This document shows positions 46,465 to 57,656 of a DNA stretch of 64,000 bases, one piece after another. This stretch comes from Isoetes taiwanensis (taxonomy: Eukaryota > Streptophyta > Lycopodiopsida > Isoetales > Isoetaceae): NCBI GenBank assembly GCA_021234155.1, contig JAJEKV010000664.1, positions 58,275 to 122,274 of the forward strand. The letters run 5' to 3'. The notes under the pieces are model-generated. The model saw only the letters and a program-made list of their open reading frames with translations, was not told the origin of the DNA and did not search any database. Position 1 is the first letter of the stretch, and every line of letters starts with the position of its first letter. Made by a program: the position numbers and the translations under genes.

Positions 46465-47265
46465 CTCCTTTGATAGCTTAGGGCAATTAATTTTAATGTG
46501 CCCATATTCATTACAATTGAAGCATGGACCGTTTCAGCTTTTCCCTTTCCTTTTGTCATTAAAATTTGACTGGTATCTTCCTCTTCCAGAACTCTGTTCT
46601 GCTCCAGCTCGGTCTTGAGCATTCTTTCTGCTTCAAGTCTTGTTCTTGCAATGGTCCTAATGAATATTGCAATGTTTCCCAGATTTGCAATTGCCCTTGA
46701 AATGGCTAACACCTGCTGTTGCTGTGAGTAAACTACTCCAGCTCCCTCCAAGTCTGCTATAATGTTATCAAAGTTTTGAAAAAAGTCATTCACATTGTCC
46801 CTGTCATGAAACTTAAGTCTCCTCAGCTCATTTTCCAACAAATCAATTTGAGAACATGTCTTAGCTTCATAAGTTGTCAACATATAATTCCACATTTGTC
46901 TTGGATTCATCCCTCTTAATTTTAAAACAATTCCAGCACTTACTTTGCTCATTATAATACCTTGAGCTTCACGAAGTTTTGCATTGTCTCCCACCTGAAC
47001 TGCTCCAGAAGTTAACTTCCCTTGCTACAGTTTGCTCTTCATTTGTAGAAGAGCTTTCCCCATTCACCTCGGCCTAAGCTCCTTCACCGGTTTCTTCTTC
47101 TGAAGATTCAATGAGACCCCACAGGTCTTCTACTTGAAGCACATGCTTCACTTTCTCCTTCCACACTTGGAAGCCAGTATCCCCCTTGAATACATCTATG
47201 GCATTCAATAATCCTGCTCTAAATCTGCTGGGACATTTTTGTCGCAAGCCCCCCTCGGATACCAA
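46461..47265 (-). pseudogene. Copia gag (UBN2-like capsid part)
   Basis: Frame 46994-46461 carries the copia gag core (RGMNPRQMWNYMLTTYE, LENELRRLKFHD, AISRAIANLGN). A first zinc knuckle, CFNCNEYGHIKINC, is readable across the shift at 46.5 kb, so this gag had two knuckles. The N-terminal part (about 47244-47074, NAIDVFKGDTGFQVWKEKV) is separated by a TAG at about 47072-47074 and one shift. The ATG that the track-like frame places in the LTR is not a believable start. Confidence 0.88.
47250..47264 (-). promoter_or_regulatory. Copia primer-binding site (initiator Met tRNA type)
   Basis: The minus strand reads TTGGTATCCGAGGG directly after the 5' LTR end. The plant iMet-type site is TGGTATCAGAGC, so one base differs at CAG to CCG. 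Confidence 0.8.
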
Positions 47266-48084
47266 TGTAAGGAAATTTAGAGGTAAGTACAAAGAAGATT
47301 ATTCACATACAACCATGCAAATGATCTTCTATAAATCAAATTCCTATTATAGCCTTGCTCCTTAATGACTTAAGAAAATTCACATATCATGACAATATCT
47401 TAGATCATAGGATTTATGTCTAGATCAATCTCAAGTCTTTACCATAATCTCATGAGTAGACTTAACCTTTCCTTTACCATAAAACCATGAAAGTTCAAAG
47501 ACAATTGATCACTATTCATCCATTACTTCAATGGTTACTGTAGCAGAATAATTTAATGTACAAAACCCTTTAACCTTAGTTATTCCTCGAGACTAGATGC
47601 TCAAATTTTCTATTCGGTCCAATCACAAAACACTATGATACAACTTCATTATAATCTTGGCCTCGGCGGTGATGCCGCATCGCACAAATACTTTCCTAAA
47701 ACAACCGGATTCTTCGTTTGATTTGCATTGGACCGTCAAGCCAATTCAAACCGAGTTTGGCTCCAAGCATATCGATATGCTTTCGAATATTCCTGTTCAT
47801 ATTTCAATGGTCTTTAGTCTTTAAATCAATGGTTAACAATTAACCATATAAATTCAATATTCACTTAGGTCAATGGTCGAACCTGCATCCGCTTAGATTG
47901 TCGAGACCAACAATATGATCTCTGTGGATCACACATTTGCAAAATCTAGGTCATTCCCCGCTTGACCATTCTTCTCGCTTTTCTCATTTATATACAGATA
48001 TCACAGTTGTTTCCCCATTAAATTCACTTAAGATAAAATAAGTAAATCCAACAAGATTATGATATGAACAATTTACAATGATCA
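47266..48084 (-). repeat. Copia 5' LTR
   Basis: 819 bp partner of 42157-42974. Confidence 0.93.
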
Positions 48085-48089
48085 ATGCT

Positions 48090-48440
48090 GTCGGATGGGC
48101 ATATTTGCCCTTTATTCCAAGATCTGGACCGTACATAGCGATCCTCATTTGTGGGGTATGCATGTACAAATTTTTGTATATCAGTATATTAAGGTTTGCA
48201 AATTACTATAAGGTTTGAGAGAATGTACTTAATGGTGTTAATTTTGTACACGATTGTAAATTTTTTGAGGCTCGGCCGCCCCTCGTAACCCGCGGTGAAT
48301 ATGCACCCAAACCAAAGGGGTTTAAGGGGGATTTTAATTTAAATGTGTAAAACAATGGTTTGTGTTAATAATGTTAGTTGTGTGTTAATGGTTTGTGTTA
48401 ACTAAATTTTTTTTGGCCCCTTGAGGCCTTAAGGATGGTG
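48090..48440. repeat. Foldback repeat F, copy 2 (left arm missing)
   Basis: Starts within the loop of copy 1 (GGATGGGCATATTTGCCC against GGATAGGCATATTCACC) and keeps the right arm (GTGAATATGCACCCAAACC, 48291-48309). The left arm is absent and the copia LTR lies in its place. Confidence 0.78.
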
Positions 48441-48501
48441 TAGGGGGTGTAGATATAGACATTACCTAATACTCTAATGATGGATGGTATATCATAGCCT
48501 C

Positions 48502-48620
48502 ACCAATACCAATACCAATACCAATACCAATAATACCAATACCAATACCAATACCAATACCAATACCAATACCAATACCAATACCAATACCAATACCAAT
48601 ACCAATACCAATACCAATAT
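48502..48620. repeat. (ACCAAT)n microsatellite
   Basis: About 19 hexamer units with one interruption (AATAATACC near 48530), followed by a short ATTAAT run. Confidence 0.97.
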
Positions 48621-50100
48621 TAATATTAATATTATTAATACATGAGGTAGCATGTAATAATAGAATTTATTAATAATGAACAAGCAGTTAAATCCTCGTT
48701 GTTTTTCTCCAAGTTCGATCATATCTTCGCCGCAAGCTTTCCAAGCTATTTCCTTCTTGGACTGCTTCTGGTCGACATACTTCGATAATAAGCAACCAAA
48801 GCCTTGGCAATGCTCCCCGCTCTTTCTTAAGCCTTTGTTCTAGCATCTCCTCCTTGTCAATGAATTTATCAAGCACTCATCATCCGATGTCCATTCAAAC
48901 CAATGATATTGATTGTCGCCACAAAATCGTAGATGAAGTCAGGGCTGGTGCATGTATAAAGAGGAAAACACTTAATGCCGCGATATGGAAATGGCGATAT
49001 GAGGCAATCTTCAATGCAAACCGACATAAAACGCTTAAAAACCAAAGTGAGAAAAGGACTTTGAACAAATTCATTCCTCTGCTTAATGATGCATTCATCG
49101 GTAGATATAGCAAAGTTTTGTTGTCAATGGAGCAACTACCAAATGCATGGATGCCATTAACCGAATGTTGAGTAAAATTTGTTCAAGGCTTAAAATCCCG
49201 AGAGATTCACCGGTTGATCCTTGATGATAGGAAACCTTCAATAGGAAAGAAGCATATAAATTAATTAATTTGTTTAAGAACCAAATTCAGTCAAGTGATC
49301 CCACAATGACTTAGTAAGAATAGAACAAAGCCAAGAAAAAAAAATACAAGCTTACAAACACTGCGGGCCGCCCGACTCACGCCTAAGGTGGTAACCAGCA
49401 TTATAGGCAGGATGTAAAAATATGTTATTGCCTTTTCTTACGATTTTAACCGCTTTGTTAAGACGAAAATAGAAGGACACAAGTTTACCACCTTAAAGTT
49501 TAAGGCTTAAACAACTCTTTGCGGCTTTAGCAGCGGCTTAAAGCATCAAAGCATCAATAGAAGAAGTAGAAAGCTATAGCCCAAGAACCCGTGGATTAGA
49601 AAAATGAATAACCAGGTCAAACAATTATATACCCCAGCACGCGTAAAGCTTCTTCCACTCTTTATTTGCCTTGTTTGCTCCATTGATGGTCTTCGGCTTC
49701 AAGAATCCGGCAGAACCACAAACCGCCGTGATCAACGGATAAATTAATCACATGCAACCTAAATTTAGCCTAAATCCGGCAGTTCTTGGTTTTATTCCCA
49801 AAAGCTTATTAGAGAATCCGACCTAATCCATTAACCAAGCATAACGACAAGCAGCTTCTCCGAATTTCGACCCGATTATGCACACGAACATCATAAAATA
49901 AAGCTATTACAGATGATTCAAGTGGAAGAAAACCCCGATTTTTCCAACCGACTCCGGGGAGACTTCTGCGACCTCCCCAAAACAGCCAATCAACCTGTTT
50001 AACGCGGCCGCCATAGGGAAGCACAAAAGTAATGAAGATTGATTCCTCCTCGCATTGTACCAATCTGCATATTTCTTGAGATGCTTCATTTGATCAAGCC
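48621..50100. other. Unassigned DNA with two unrecognised frames
   Basis: A 105-codon plus frame (48854-49171, KTLNAAIWKWRYEAIFNAN) and a 147-codon minus frame (50350-49907) have no motifs I know. Base composition is mixed. They could be decayed element genes, but nothing supports a function. Confidence 0.35.
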
Positions 50101-50620
50101 ACCCTAACAAGATCATTGTTGCTACCTCTTTGCCATGACCTTTTTCATCAATTTGTGCTTGTTTTACATCAAAAACACCACTTTGAAATAACAATGCAGC
50201 CCCTGAAAAGCTCCCCGAAGATGAAACCCCCCCGCTTGGGTAGTATCCTTTGAAGAATAAACGAAAAACAGGATGGCAATCCCGCCCAAAACAAGCACCC
50301 CGAAAGTGTAAGAGCAAAGGGGACCGCATGGGATGCTCAAACACAAGCACACTAATGAGAAAAGGGCTTTGATTATAAGCCCTTGGATCTTTTTGAATTA
50401 AAAGAGGGCTTTCTTTGTAAACCCCTCGATCTTAACCATTGAGGAGGATGAAACAAAAATTGCACAAATTGCATGCAAAACTTGGTGCACTCTAGATGTA
50501 CTCGATTAGTATGCCTCGCGGTAATCGCCCATGAAATCATATATGAAAACCATGCCAAAAAAAACGATAAAAATCACAAAACCCCTCGTTATAATGCTAC
50601 ATATTCACATAGTATAAGGG
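50100..50620 (+). repeat. Repeat G, copy 2
   Basis: Shares GGTGCACTCTAGATGTACTCGATTAGTA-like order and the ending ATGCTACATATTCA with 37.65-37.9 kb, in the same orientation and the same order relative to foldback F. Divergence is high. Confidence 0.6.
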
Positions 50621-50674
50621 ATTACTTGATTATTTGTATATGTAATCAAGCTTTTAGAGATTATGGACATAACT

Positions 50675-51170
50675 TGTAATAGATATGAGATTACTTGCTT
50701 ATTCAGATTTTGAATACATTGTAAACACAAACTTGAGTTCAATACATTATAAACACAAACTTGAGTTGAATTGGCGCTTTATTTATGTACTAACAAGCCA
50801 TAAAACAACAAAGAAAAATTGAGTTTAAGTTTTTTGTATTGTAATAGACATGAGATTACTTGCTTATTCAGATTTTGAATACATTGTAAACACAAACTTG
50901 AGTTGAATACATTGTAAACACAAACTTGAGTTGAATTGGTAGTTTGCATTTATGTACCAACAAGCCATAAACAACAAAGAGAATTGAGTTTAAGTTTTTG
51001 TATTGTAATAGACATGACTTGTTTATTCAGATTTTGAATATATTGTAAACACAAAGTTAGAGTTGAATTGGAAGTTTGAGTTTATATAGTAACAAGCCAC
51101 AAAGAGAATTGGAGTTTAGAGTTGAATTGGAAGTTTGAATGTAGTAACAAGCCACGAGAGAATTGGAGTA
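50675..51170. repeat. Tandem repeat, ~165-bp period, about three units
   Basis: Units begin TGTAATAGAYATGA at 50675, 50840 and 51004 (spacing 165 and 164). Each contains TTCAGATTTTGAATA and one or two copies of ACACAAACTTGAGTTGAAT. The last unit decays into TTGGAGTTT-type words up to about 51370. Confidence 0.88.
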
Positions 51171-51419
51171 TTACTTTGTGGAGTTTGTGTTTGTGTAGTC
51201 ATAAGTCACAAAAAAGAATTGGAGTTTGAGTTTGTGGAGTTTGAGTTTATGTAGTAACAAGCCACAAAGAGAAATGGAGTTTTGAGCTTGTGGTTTGTTT
51301 GTTTTTCTTTTTGGCGTTTTGAGTTGTATAGTTAGTTTGTTTGTTTTTCTTTTTGGAGTTGGAGTTCTGGAGTTCATTTTCTTAAGGACACTTTTTTAAG
51401 GACCTCTCTAAGGACTTAG

Positions 51420-52056
51420 TCTAATGTTGCAAAGTCCCTCAATCTGGGTGATGGGGAAGCGCCCCACCACTCATCCTCACCGCTTTTCGAGGGGGCCCCC
51501 ACCTCACTCATCCCGCTCGAGGGGGAAGCCGCCCCACCTCATATCCTCATCGGCCTCACTCTCGAGGGGGAAGCGCCCCCATCTCACTACTACCTCATTC
51601 ACTCACTTTCTTTTTACTTTTTAGTTGTTGTTTGGGATACCATTTTGTATGTAGTTTTTATATGCAGATTATACATACCTTTATACATACCTCTAAGACA
51701 CTATATTATACACCCTCGAGGTTACACACCCTCTAGGAGGCCACCCTAGAGGTTAGATCATGTGAGCCATCATAGTGGGATATCCACTCCGACTTTATTG
51801 GGAAGCGCCTCCATGTCTCTGCCCCTCGATGTATTCATTGTCCCAGAATTCAATTGTCAACACATATATCATTCACAACAACCCCCTATCCCCCCCACCC
51901 TCCCCCCCCCACAAGTATATCATTCACAACAACCCTCTAAGACACTATACTACTATACACCCTCGAGGGGTTACACACCCCTCTAGGAGGCCACCCTAGA
52001 GGTTAGATCATGTGATCCATCATAGTGGGATATCCACTCCGACTTTTATTGGGACC
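51420..52056. repeat. CG-rich short repeats and a ~117-bp direct duplication
   Basis: GGGGGAAGCGCCCC-type words recur at 51460-51570. CTCTAAGACACTATA... to GACTTTATTGGGA is duplicated at 51691-51805 and 51935-52052, with TATCATTCACAACAACC repeated between them. No coding region is believable here. Confidence 0.85.
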
Positions 52057-52698
52057 TATCTCTAGCCCCTCTCAGAATCTCCTTTTAAAGAGAACCCTCA
52101 ATTATATCCCATTCAAGGTGTTAGGAACTCGCACCAATGTGGTTCTACTAATTGTAGGGCATCCCCCACGCCACTTAGTGGTCCATCCCCCCTTGGATGT
52201 CTCCCAAAGGTTCGTCAACAAGGCCCAATCACATGATACTTAATCACTTCTAGTTGCATCTTATATACACATGCTACTTTTTGCTTCTTTGGCATGTGGG
52301 ATATTGGTGTGGAATATTGATAGATTTGGGGTTTTTGTATTGGACTACTCTACCAATCCAAAATTATTTTAACATTCATGAATACAAAATTCAAACTTAA
52401 CATCCTTGGATTTGAACCTAACACCTATTCATTCAATATCTATCAAATGAATAAACCAACACACCTTTTAACATATGTTAGTTATCAATGAAACATTAAT
52501 AACATAAAGTCTAAACAATAACATTATCATACAAACACGTAAAACACAAGTAGAAGAATACAAGATATATCAACTCATCATCATCATCATTATCTATTAA
52601 AAACATCAATACATGAAAATCATCATCATGACAACCCGATGGCAAGTGGCTTTGATCCTTTTCATCATCATCATCTGCTCACAACAACAAGTGTTCAC

Positions 52699-52793
<95 letters not shown>
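52699..52793. repeat. (ATC)n microsatellite
   Basis: About 31 perfect trinucleotide units. The long His and Met runs in overlapping frames come only from this tract. Confidence 0.98.
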
Positions 52794-52794
<1 letters not shown>

Positions 52795-55700
52795 GACAAC
52801 ACGTGGTAAGTTGGCCCCCGACCGTTTCTTCATCCTTAGGAACTAGAAGGTGAAATGTGTGATGTCCTTTGATAGCATAATTTCCTTTCATTAGTGGGAT
52901 TCTAACACCACATACTTGTGTAGAGTAAACCTTTGCGGCATCTTCTTGAGAACATAATTCATAACCTCTCTTTGAACTTGGAATTTTTGAAGTAAGTTCT
53001 TCTAATATACTTTTCACCTTTTAAGAACCATGGTCCATTATCTTTGAAGTCTTTTTCCACTACATACTTCTCCCTTGTACATGCAAGCAACCAAAAGTCA
53101 TCCCCTTTGTGGTTGTTTTTGTGTCACCCTTCCTAAAAGTAATCTCCACATTTGACCCGGTCAGCAATATTAACACCTGAATATAAGGGCCTTTGTAACT
53201 TCCTAACCTCAATTGCATCACAAATAGATGAAGAAGCAGGTTCAATTTCCACCAGTTCCCACTTATTCACATATGCCGTATTCTCGCATCTATCCCAATG
53301 TTCATCTAAACAAAAACTACAAAAGCATGAGAATCTTCGAACCTGTAATTGAGTTGTTGATCCCAAGCTGAATGCACGTACACTATGAATTTTTTGAGTA
53401 TCCTTCACCGTATGTGCTCCCCATTCCTTACGCCTATCGACTTCTCCTGCTTTAACTTCCCAAAAAAATCTTTTAATATCTTTTTTTTTTTTGGTTCCTC
53501 TTTTAGAAGAAACTGTACGAAAATAACTCCTTGGCAGCCTCCACAATATCATGTGCATTCTCTATCTTACTATCGATATAGAGTTGGACCATTCCGATCC
53601 ATCTTTTTAATTCAGCCTTGCCATCATGTTCTCCCTTCCGTTGTTTTGAACCAAAGTAATTCCACATCATATGAATTAGAGTCTGATAAGAGTATCTAGT
53701 AATAAAATAAATTGGCCTTGCAGCTTTGAATGTGATGCAAACACCATCGAGAAAAAACCCAAAGGCCTCGTGGTTTCGATTCTTGCTCTTCCATATAATT
53801 GAAGTGCATATTAAAGCAATCTTTGCACGAATAAAGGTATCATGCTTTACGGTCATCGATATGTAATAATGTGTTTCTTTTACCACTTCACCATTCCCCA
53901 CCACATGATAAGTAATGTGGACAAGAATGGTCACTTGCACGCTTTGTCCGGTATTGAGATTTTTGTGTTCTCTTCTTTCAATGTGTAATTTTCCTGCAAA
54001 ATCCACCACCGACACTATGACATCCGAAGGGAGATTATCGGCATTTCAACCTAAACCTGCTTTATCTTGCCATTTTGTATTTGAAATTGTGGAGGGGAAT
54101 TTTTTTCGTCTTTGAGTTTGCTTATTAGCTTGCTGGTGTGGTCTCTTTGTATTGGTGTTTCAAAACTTCTTATGCTCTCCATGTTTATCCACACCTCCAT
54201 GTTCATAGTCGATGTACTCCCATTTCACAACCTCTTCACTCTTATAATTCCTTGGGGGGATTGCAAACTTCTTTATGCCACACTCACTACAAGTACCATC
54301 AAGGCAATCCTTACTATAGAATTCATCAATCTCCCTTTCCGCAAACAATACATTTCCAAAGATCACCGATGTCAGAAAAATCTTGCACTCACAAGTACAT
54401 GACTTTGAGTGCTTCTTCTGAAATTTAGTTAAACCATCCAATAGCATTTGTAAACCGGCATATGATGTATGCAACAACAAGTGTTATACTACTAGCTTCA
54501 CTACAAACCACAGCTTCAAATTTTGAAAAGTCAAGCTCCAACTTTGACATTTGGATGTTTTGCTTTGAAAGCTTTTATAGAGTTGCATCTAAGAACAAAA
54601 CAATAGTTGATTATCAATCTCAAACCCCAAACCGCAAACATGAACCTCAAACTATAATAATGAAATTCCAAACCACAAAATAAAACAATATCCATTAGAA
54701 ACCTTAAAATCACAATCTAACCTAAAACCACAATCCATCAAACCATAATCTAGACCCACAATGTAATCCACAACCACAATCACAATCAAATTGAAACCAA
54801 AAACCACATTCCAATCCAAAACCACAATCTAGAACCACAATGTAATCTAGAACCACAACCAAGTTTAAACCACAATGCAACGAATCACAATATGACTTGA
54901 ACCACAGTCTAATCTAACTAATACAATCCAAGCCAATGGAATTGAAACCACAATGTAATCCAAAACCACAATCTATTCCAACCATAATGCAATCCATCTT
55001 GGATCTAAAACTATAATATACTATTTACAATACACAATCTATAATCTGTTACAGAGGATCTAGAGAAAACTGTGATCAAATCAAGCTTGAAAGAGTAGAT
55101 AGATAATAGAGTAGTAACTAACTTGGCTTTGCTCTAAGTAATGTGTAGTATGCTCTTCTCTGATATTTCTTTCAAGTCTCCTAGATTTCACATCCTTTGT
55201 GTTTGTCCTATACAAGAGCAATGACAGAATCAGAAATGGAATCACATCTTCTTCCCCTTCTATAGTACACCCATTTTCCTGAATTGCAATTTATCTCAAA
55301 TTTGTCTCTCTTTGCGTGATCAAATTTCTTGGGTGAACATCAAGAACTTTTCCCATTTTTCTGTAGCTGCTTTTCTGTTCATTGCCTATTGCCATTGCTA
55401 AACAAGATTTTTTAGCAGCCATACAATCTAGACTAGTTGATTGCTTCATGATTTGGATTGAATCTCTGATATTATCTATTATGGTTGTTTTTGCTTCCTG
55501 ATTCTTCAAGAGATCCCCAACTATCTATTCCATAGCTTTTATGTTCTAGTACATCAATCAATATTTCTCGTTTAACGGAGATTCATTGTTTTTGTTTGCC
55601 TCAAGAATGAATTGATGATTGTTTAACACTACTCTCCTTTTGTTGCACCACTTTTATCCAACCCATCTTGACCTCCAATCTTCACCAATGCCATCATTAG

Positions 55701-56190
55701 CTTCTTTTTGTCTTTTTCTCTGCCTTTGTTTCTTCAGACGTTCTTGCTCTGTATCTTTCTTTTTTCTCTTTTTGATATTCTTTATAGTATTGTCCACAAT
55801 ACTAGGATCATGACCGATTGTCTTATTATCATTTGCATTCTCAAGATTGACACTAGAAATAGTTGCATGTTCTAAACCACAATCTAAAAACTTCTAGATT
55901 GAATTTCTTTCAACAATGATCTCAAACTCACCCTAAAAAAATGGATCTTCATTCGGATGTTCTAGATTTCTTCATCCGCCATATCTAAGAATACATCTTT
56001 CTTTCTCCATTTTTCTAAATGTGCTTCAATAATCGTAGACTTACCAAAATAATACCGAAAGCAAAAGAATGAGGAACAAACTCCCTCTACATGTTTCCAC
56101 CGCTTGAGCATTTGAAAAGATTCCTCCAAAGATTAATGAAGTGGTTGGTTATTATTAGAATTACTCATCGGTTCATCGAAAAGGCATCAA
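52795..56190 (-). pseudogene. Unnamed mobile-element gene (candidate DDE-type transposase), copy 2
   Basis: Read from 56190 downward: MSNSNNNQP start, FFCFRYYFGKST, an acidic helix region, and an intron-like ATTGTGG-rich tract (55.05-54.65 kb). A Cys patch follows (KDCLDGTCSECGIKKFAIPP, about 54.28 kb), then a 170-codon open core (54015-53503) with VVDF (Asp5), TILVHIT (29-35), FLDGVCITFK (Asp90), YFITRY and NYFGSKQRKGEHDGKAE (Asp131, Glu135). The tail has SCFCSFCLDEHWDRCEN (about 53.3 kb), KCGDYF, DDFWLLACTREKYVVE and WFLKGEKYIRRTYF (53.1-53.0 kb). Spacing Asp5-84-Asp90-40-Asp131 would suit a DDE nuclease, which is inference. Shifts and stops break it outside the core. The same blocks in copy 1 make homology secure. 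Confidence 0.68.
54640..55060 (-). repeat. ATTGTGG-rich low-complexity tract
   Basis: On the gene's own strand it is a run of GATTGTGGTTT-type words, likely intronic, like the tract at 34.2-34.8 kb. Confidence 0.75.
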
Positions 56191-56379
56191 CATAATCAAT
56201 GTTATACAATTTCTCAAACCACAAATGCATTTCTTAAACCACAAATACAAGCTATACTTTTAAGCTATTTGGAGGGGGGGGAAGGGGGACATGGGGACAC
56301 CAAAACTGATCCACTATAGCGTGAATCCACCCACTCTTGATCATCCACCTTTTTAAGGCAAGATGTCGCAAGAGCAAAC

Positions 56380-57335
56380 CTGATGCATCGCCTTCAAGAA
56401 TATAGGGGCCGCAGAATCCGGTGTGCAAGAACAGTCTTTCTGTAAAGCATGCTCAGAGTGATGAATGCTGATTCTGCTTCAATTGTCCACTTAAAAGGAA
56501 CATCCTTCCTGGTGAGATGTGTCAAAGGCAAGACGATCTTCGAATAGTCCTTGATGAAGCGGCGATAAAACTTGGCAAACCCCAAGAAGCATTGTACATC
56601 TTTAACCGAGGAAGGTATTTCTCAATCAAGAATGTCTTTGACCTTCTCTAGATCCATGTTAACACCCTGAGACGTGATGTGATAGCCAAGAAACTCGACA
56701 TTGTCCTGCTCGAACTGACACTTCTCCTGCTTGGCATAAAGTCCATGTTCTTGTAGCTTCTGAAGGACCTTCCCGACATGTTCTTCATGCTCCTCCAAAG
56801 TCTTGAATAAATTAGAATATCATCTAGATAGACGATAACAAAAGATCCAAAAACTCCCGAAAAACATCATTAGCCATGTACGAAAAGTAGTTGGAGCATT
56901 GGTAAGGCCGAAAGGCATGACGGTATACTCAAAATGTCTATACCGAAGTTGAAAGGCTGTCTTCCACTCATCACCTTCCATGATGCGGATAAGATTATAG
57001 GCACTTCGAAGATCAACTTTCATGAAGTATCATGCACCTTGTAGCCGTTCAAGTAACTCTGAAATTAGAGGGAGAGAATACCGACACGCATGATGATCTT
57101 ATTGAGGTCTGATAATCCATAACCAGCCGTAAAGAACCATCCTTCTTGGAAAGAAGATGGCAGCTCCTCGAGGTGGTGTTGAGAATGTCGAATAAACCCG
57201 GTTGCAAGATTCTCCTCGATATAGGTCCCGCAATGTTCCAATGCATTTGGCGACAAGCCATAAATACCACCCAAACTTGCTTCCTTTCTTTCTTTGTTTT
57301 TCTTGTGACGATGGCGTTGGCATTGGCGTCGGCAT
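56380..57335 (-). pseudogene. Ty3-gypsy reverse transcriptase fragment
   Basis: Minus-strand frames give the RT palm in order. ENLATGFIRHSQ and KKDGSLRLVMDYQ come first (57.27-57.06 kb), then [13 protein letters not shown] with the first catalytic Asp and [13 protein letters not shown] (57.02-56.85 kb). [15 protein letters not shown], the catalytic YLDD, is at about 56.83 kb, EHGLYAKQEKCQF and VEFLGYHIT follow across shifts, and [15 protein letters not shown] (56.58 kb) is the start of the connection. No LTR, integrase or gag is attached. It could be the missing 5' half of an element like the one at 30.9-32.9 kb, but the distance and breaks prevent linking them. Confidence 0.9.
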
Positions 57336-57656
57336 TATGTTGCCTAGAATTCGCTGCTTGCTTGTTTCTACTGTTCTAAATAGAGCATGTCGGTTGACTA
57401 TGGGATTTTATCCCTTGGATTTGGAGCCCCATTCTTTTTTTAAAGTAGGCTTACCTTTTTGGAGGGACAACATTTGCTTTAGTAGGGTTGCCTAACCCGA
57501 GGTGCACATTTTGCTGCAATTCTAGCTATGCCACGTGTATGCCATGAATATACCATGCCATCCAAACTTACTTCCTTTCTTTCTTTGTTTTTCTTGTGAT
57601 GACGACGTTGGCATTGGCCTCAACATTGGCATTGCATAGAATCCGCTTGCTTACTT
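57267..57656 (+). repeat. ~95-bp direct duplication
   Basis: CTTCCTTTCTTTCTTTGTTT, then GGCATTGGC, occurs at 57267-57367 and 57559-57656, about 293 bp apart. Confidence 0.8.

Larger units (their letters stand above)
42157..48084 (-). mobile_element. Ty1-copia LTR retrotransposon, near full length
   Basis: Two LTRs (42157-42974 and 47266-48084) enclose 4,291 bp coding, on the minus strand, gag, protease, integrase, reverse transcriptase and RNase H in copia order. The primer-binding site next to the 5' LTR (complement of about 47250-47264, TTGGTATCCGAGGG) fits initiator Met tRNA with one change. A purine-rich GAGATTGGGGAATGTGAGA lies next to the 3' LTR. The coding region carries several shifts and stops, so it is not autonomous now. 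The flanking five bases (TAGTA left, ATGCT right) do not match. Confidence 0.95.

Noticed and set aside
48492-48722. ORF with a long Leu-Val repeat resembling a membrane protein
   Set aside because: It is the (ACCAAT)n microsatellite read on the minus strand.
52613-53017. ORFs with long His or Met runs
   Set aside because: They are translations of the (ATC)n microsatellite. Only the flanking part of the minus frame belongs to the candidate-transposase gene.
30946-57335. Joining the gypsy RT at 56.4 kb with the RNase H/integrase at 31-33 kb as one split element
   Set aside because: Both are minus strand, in the order expected, but 23 kb with several independent elements lies between, and no shared junction was found.
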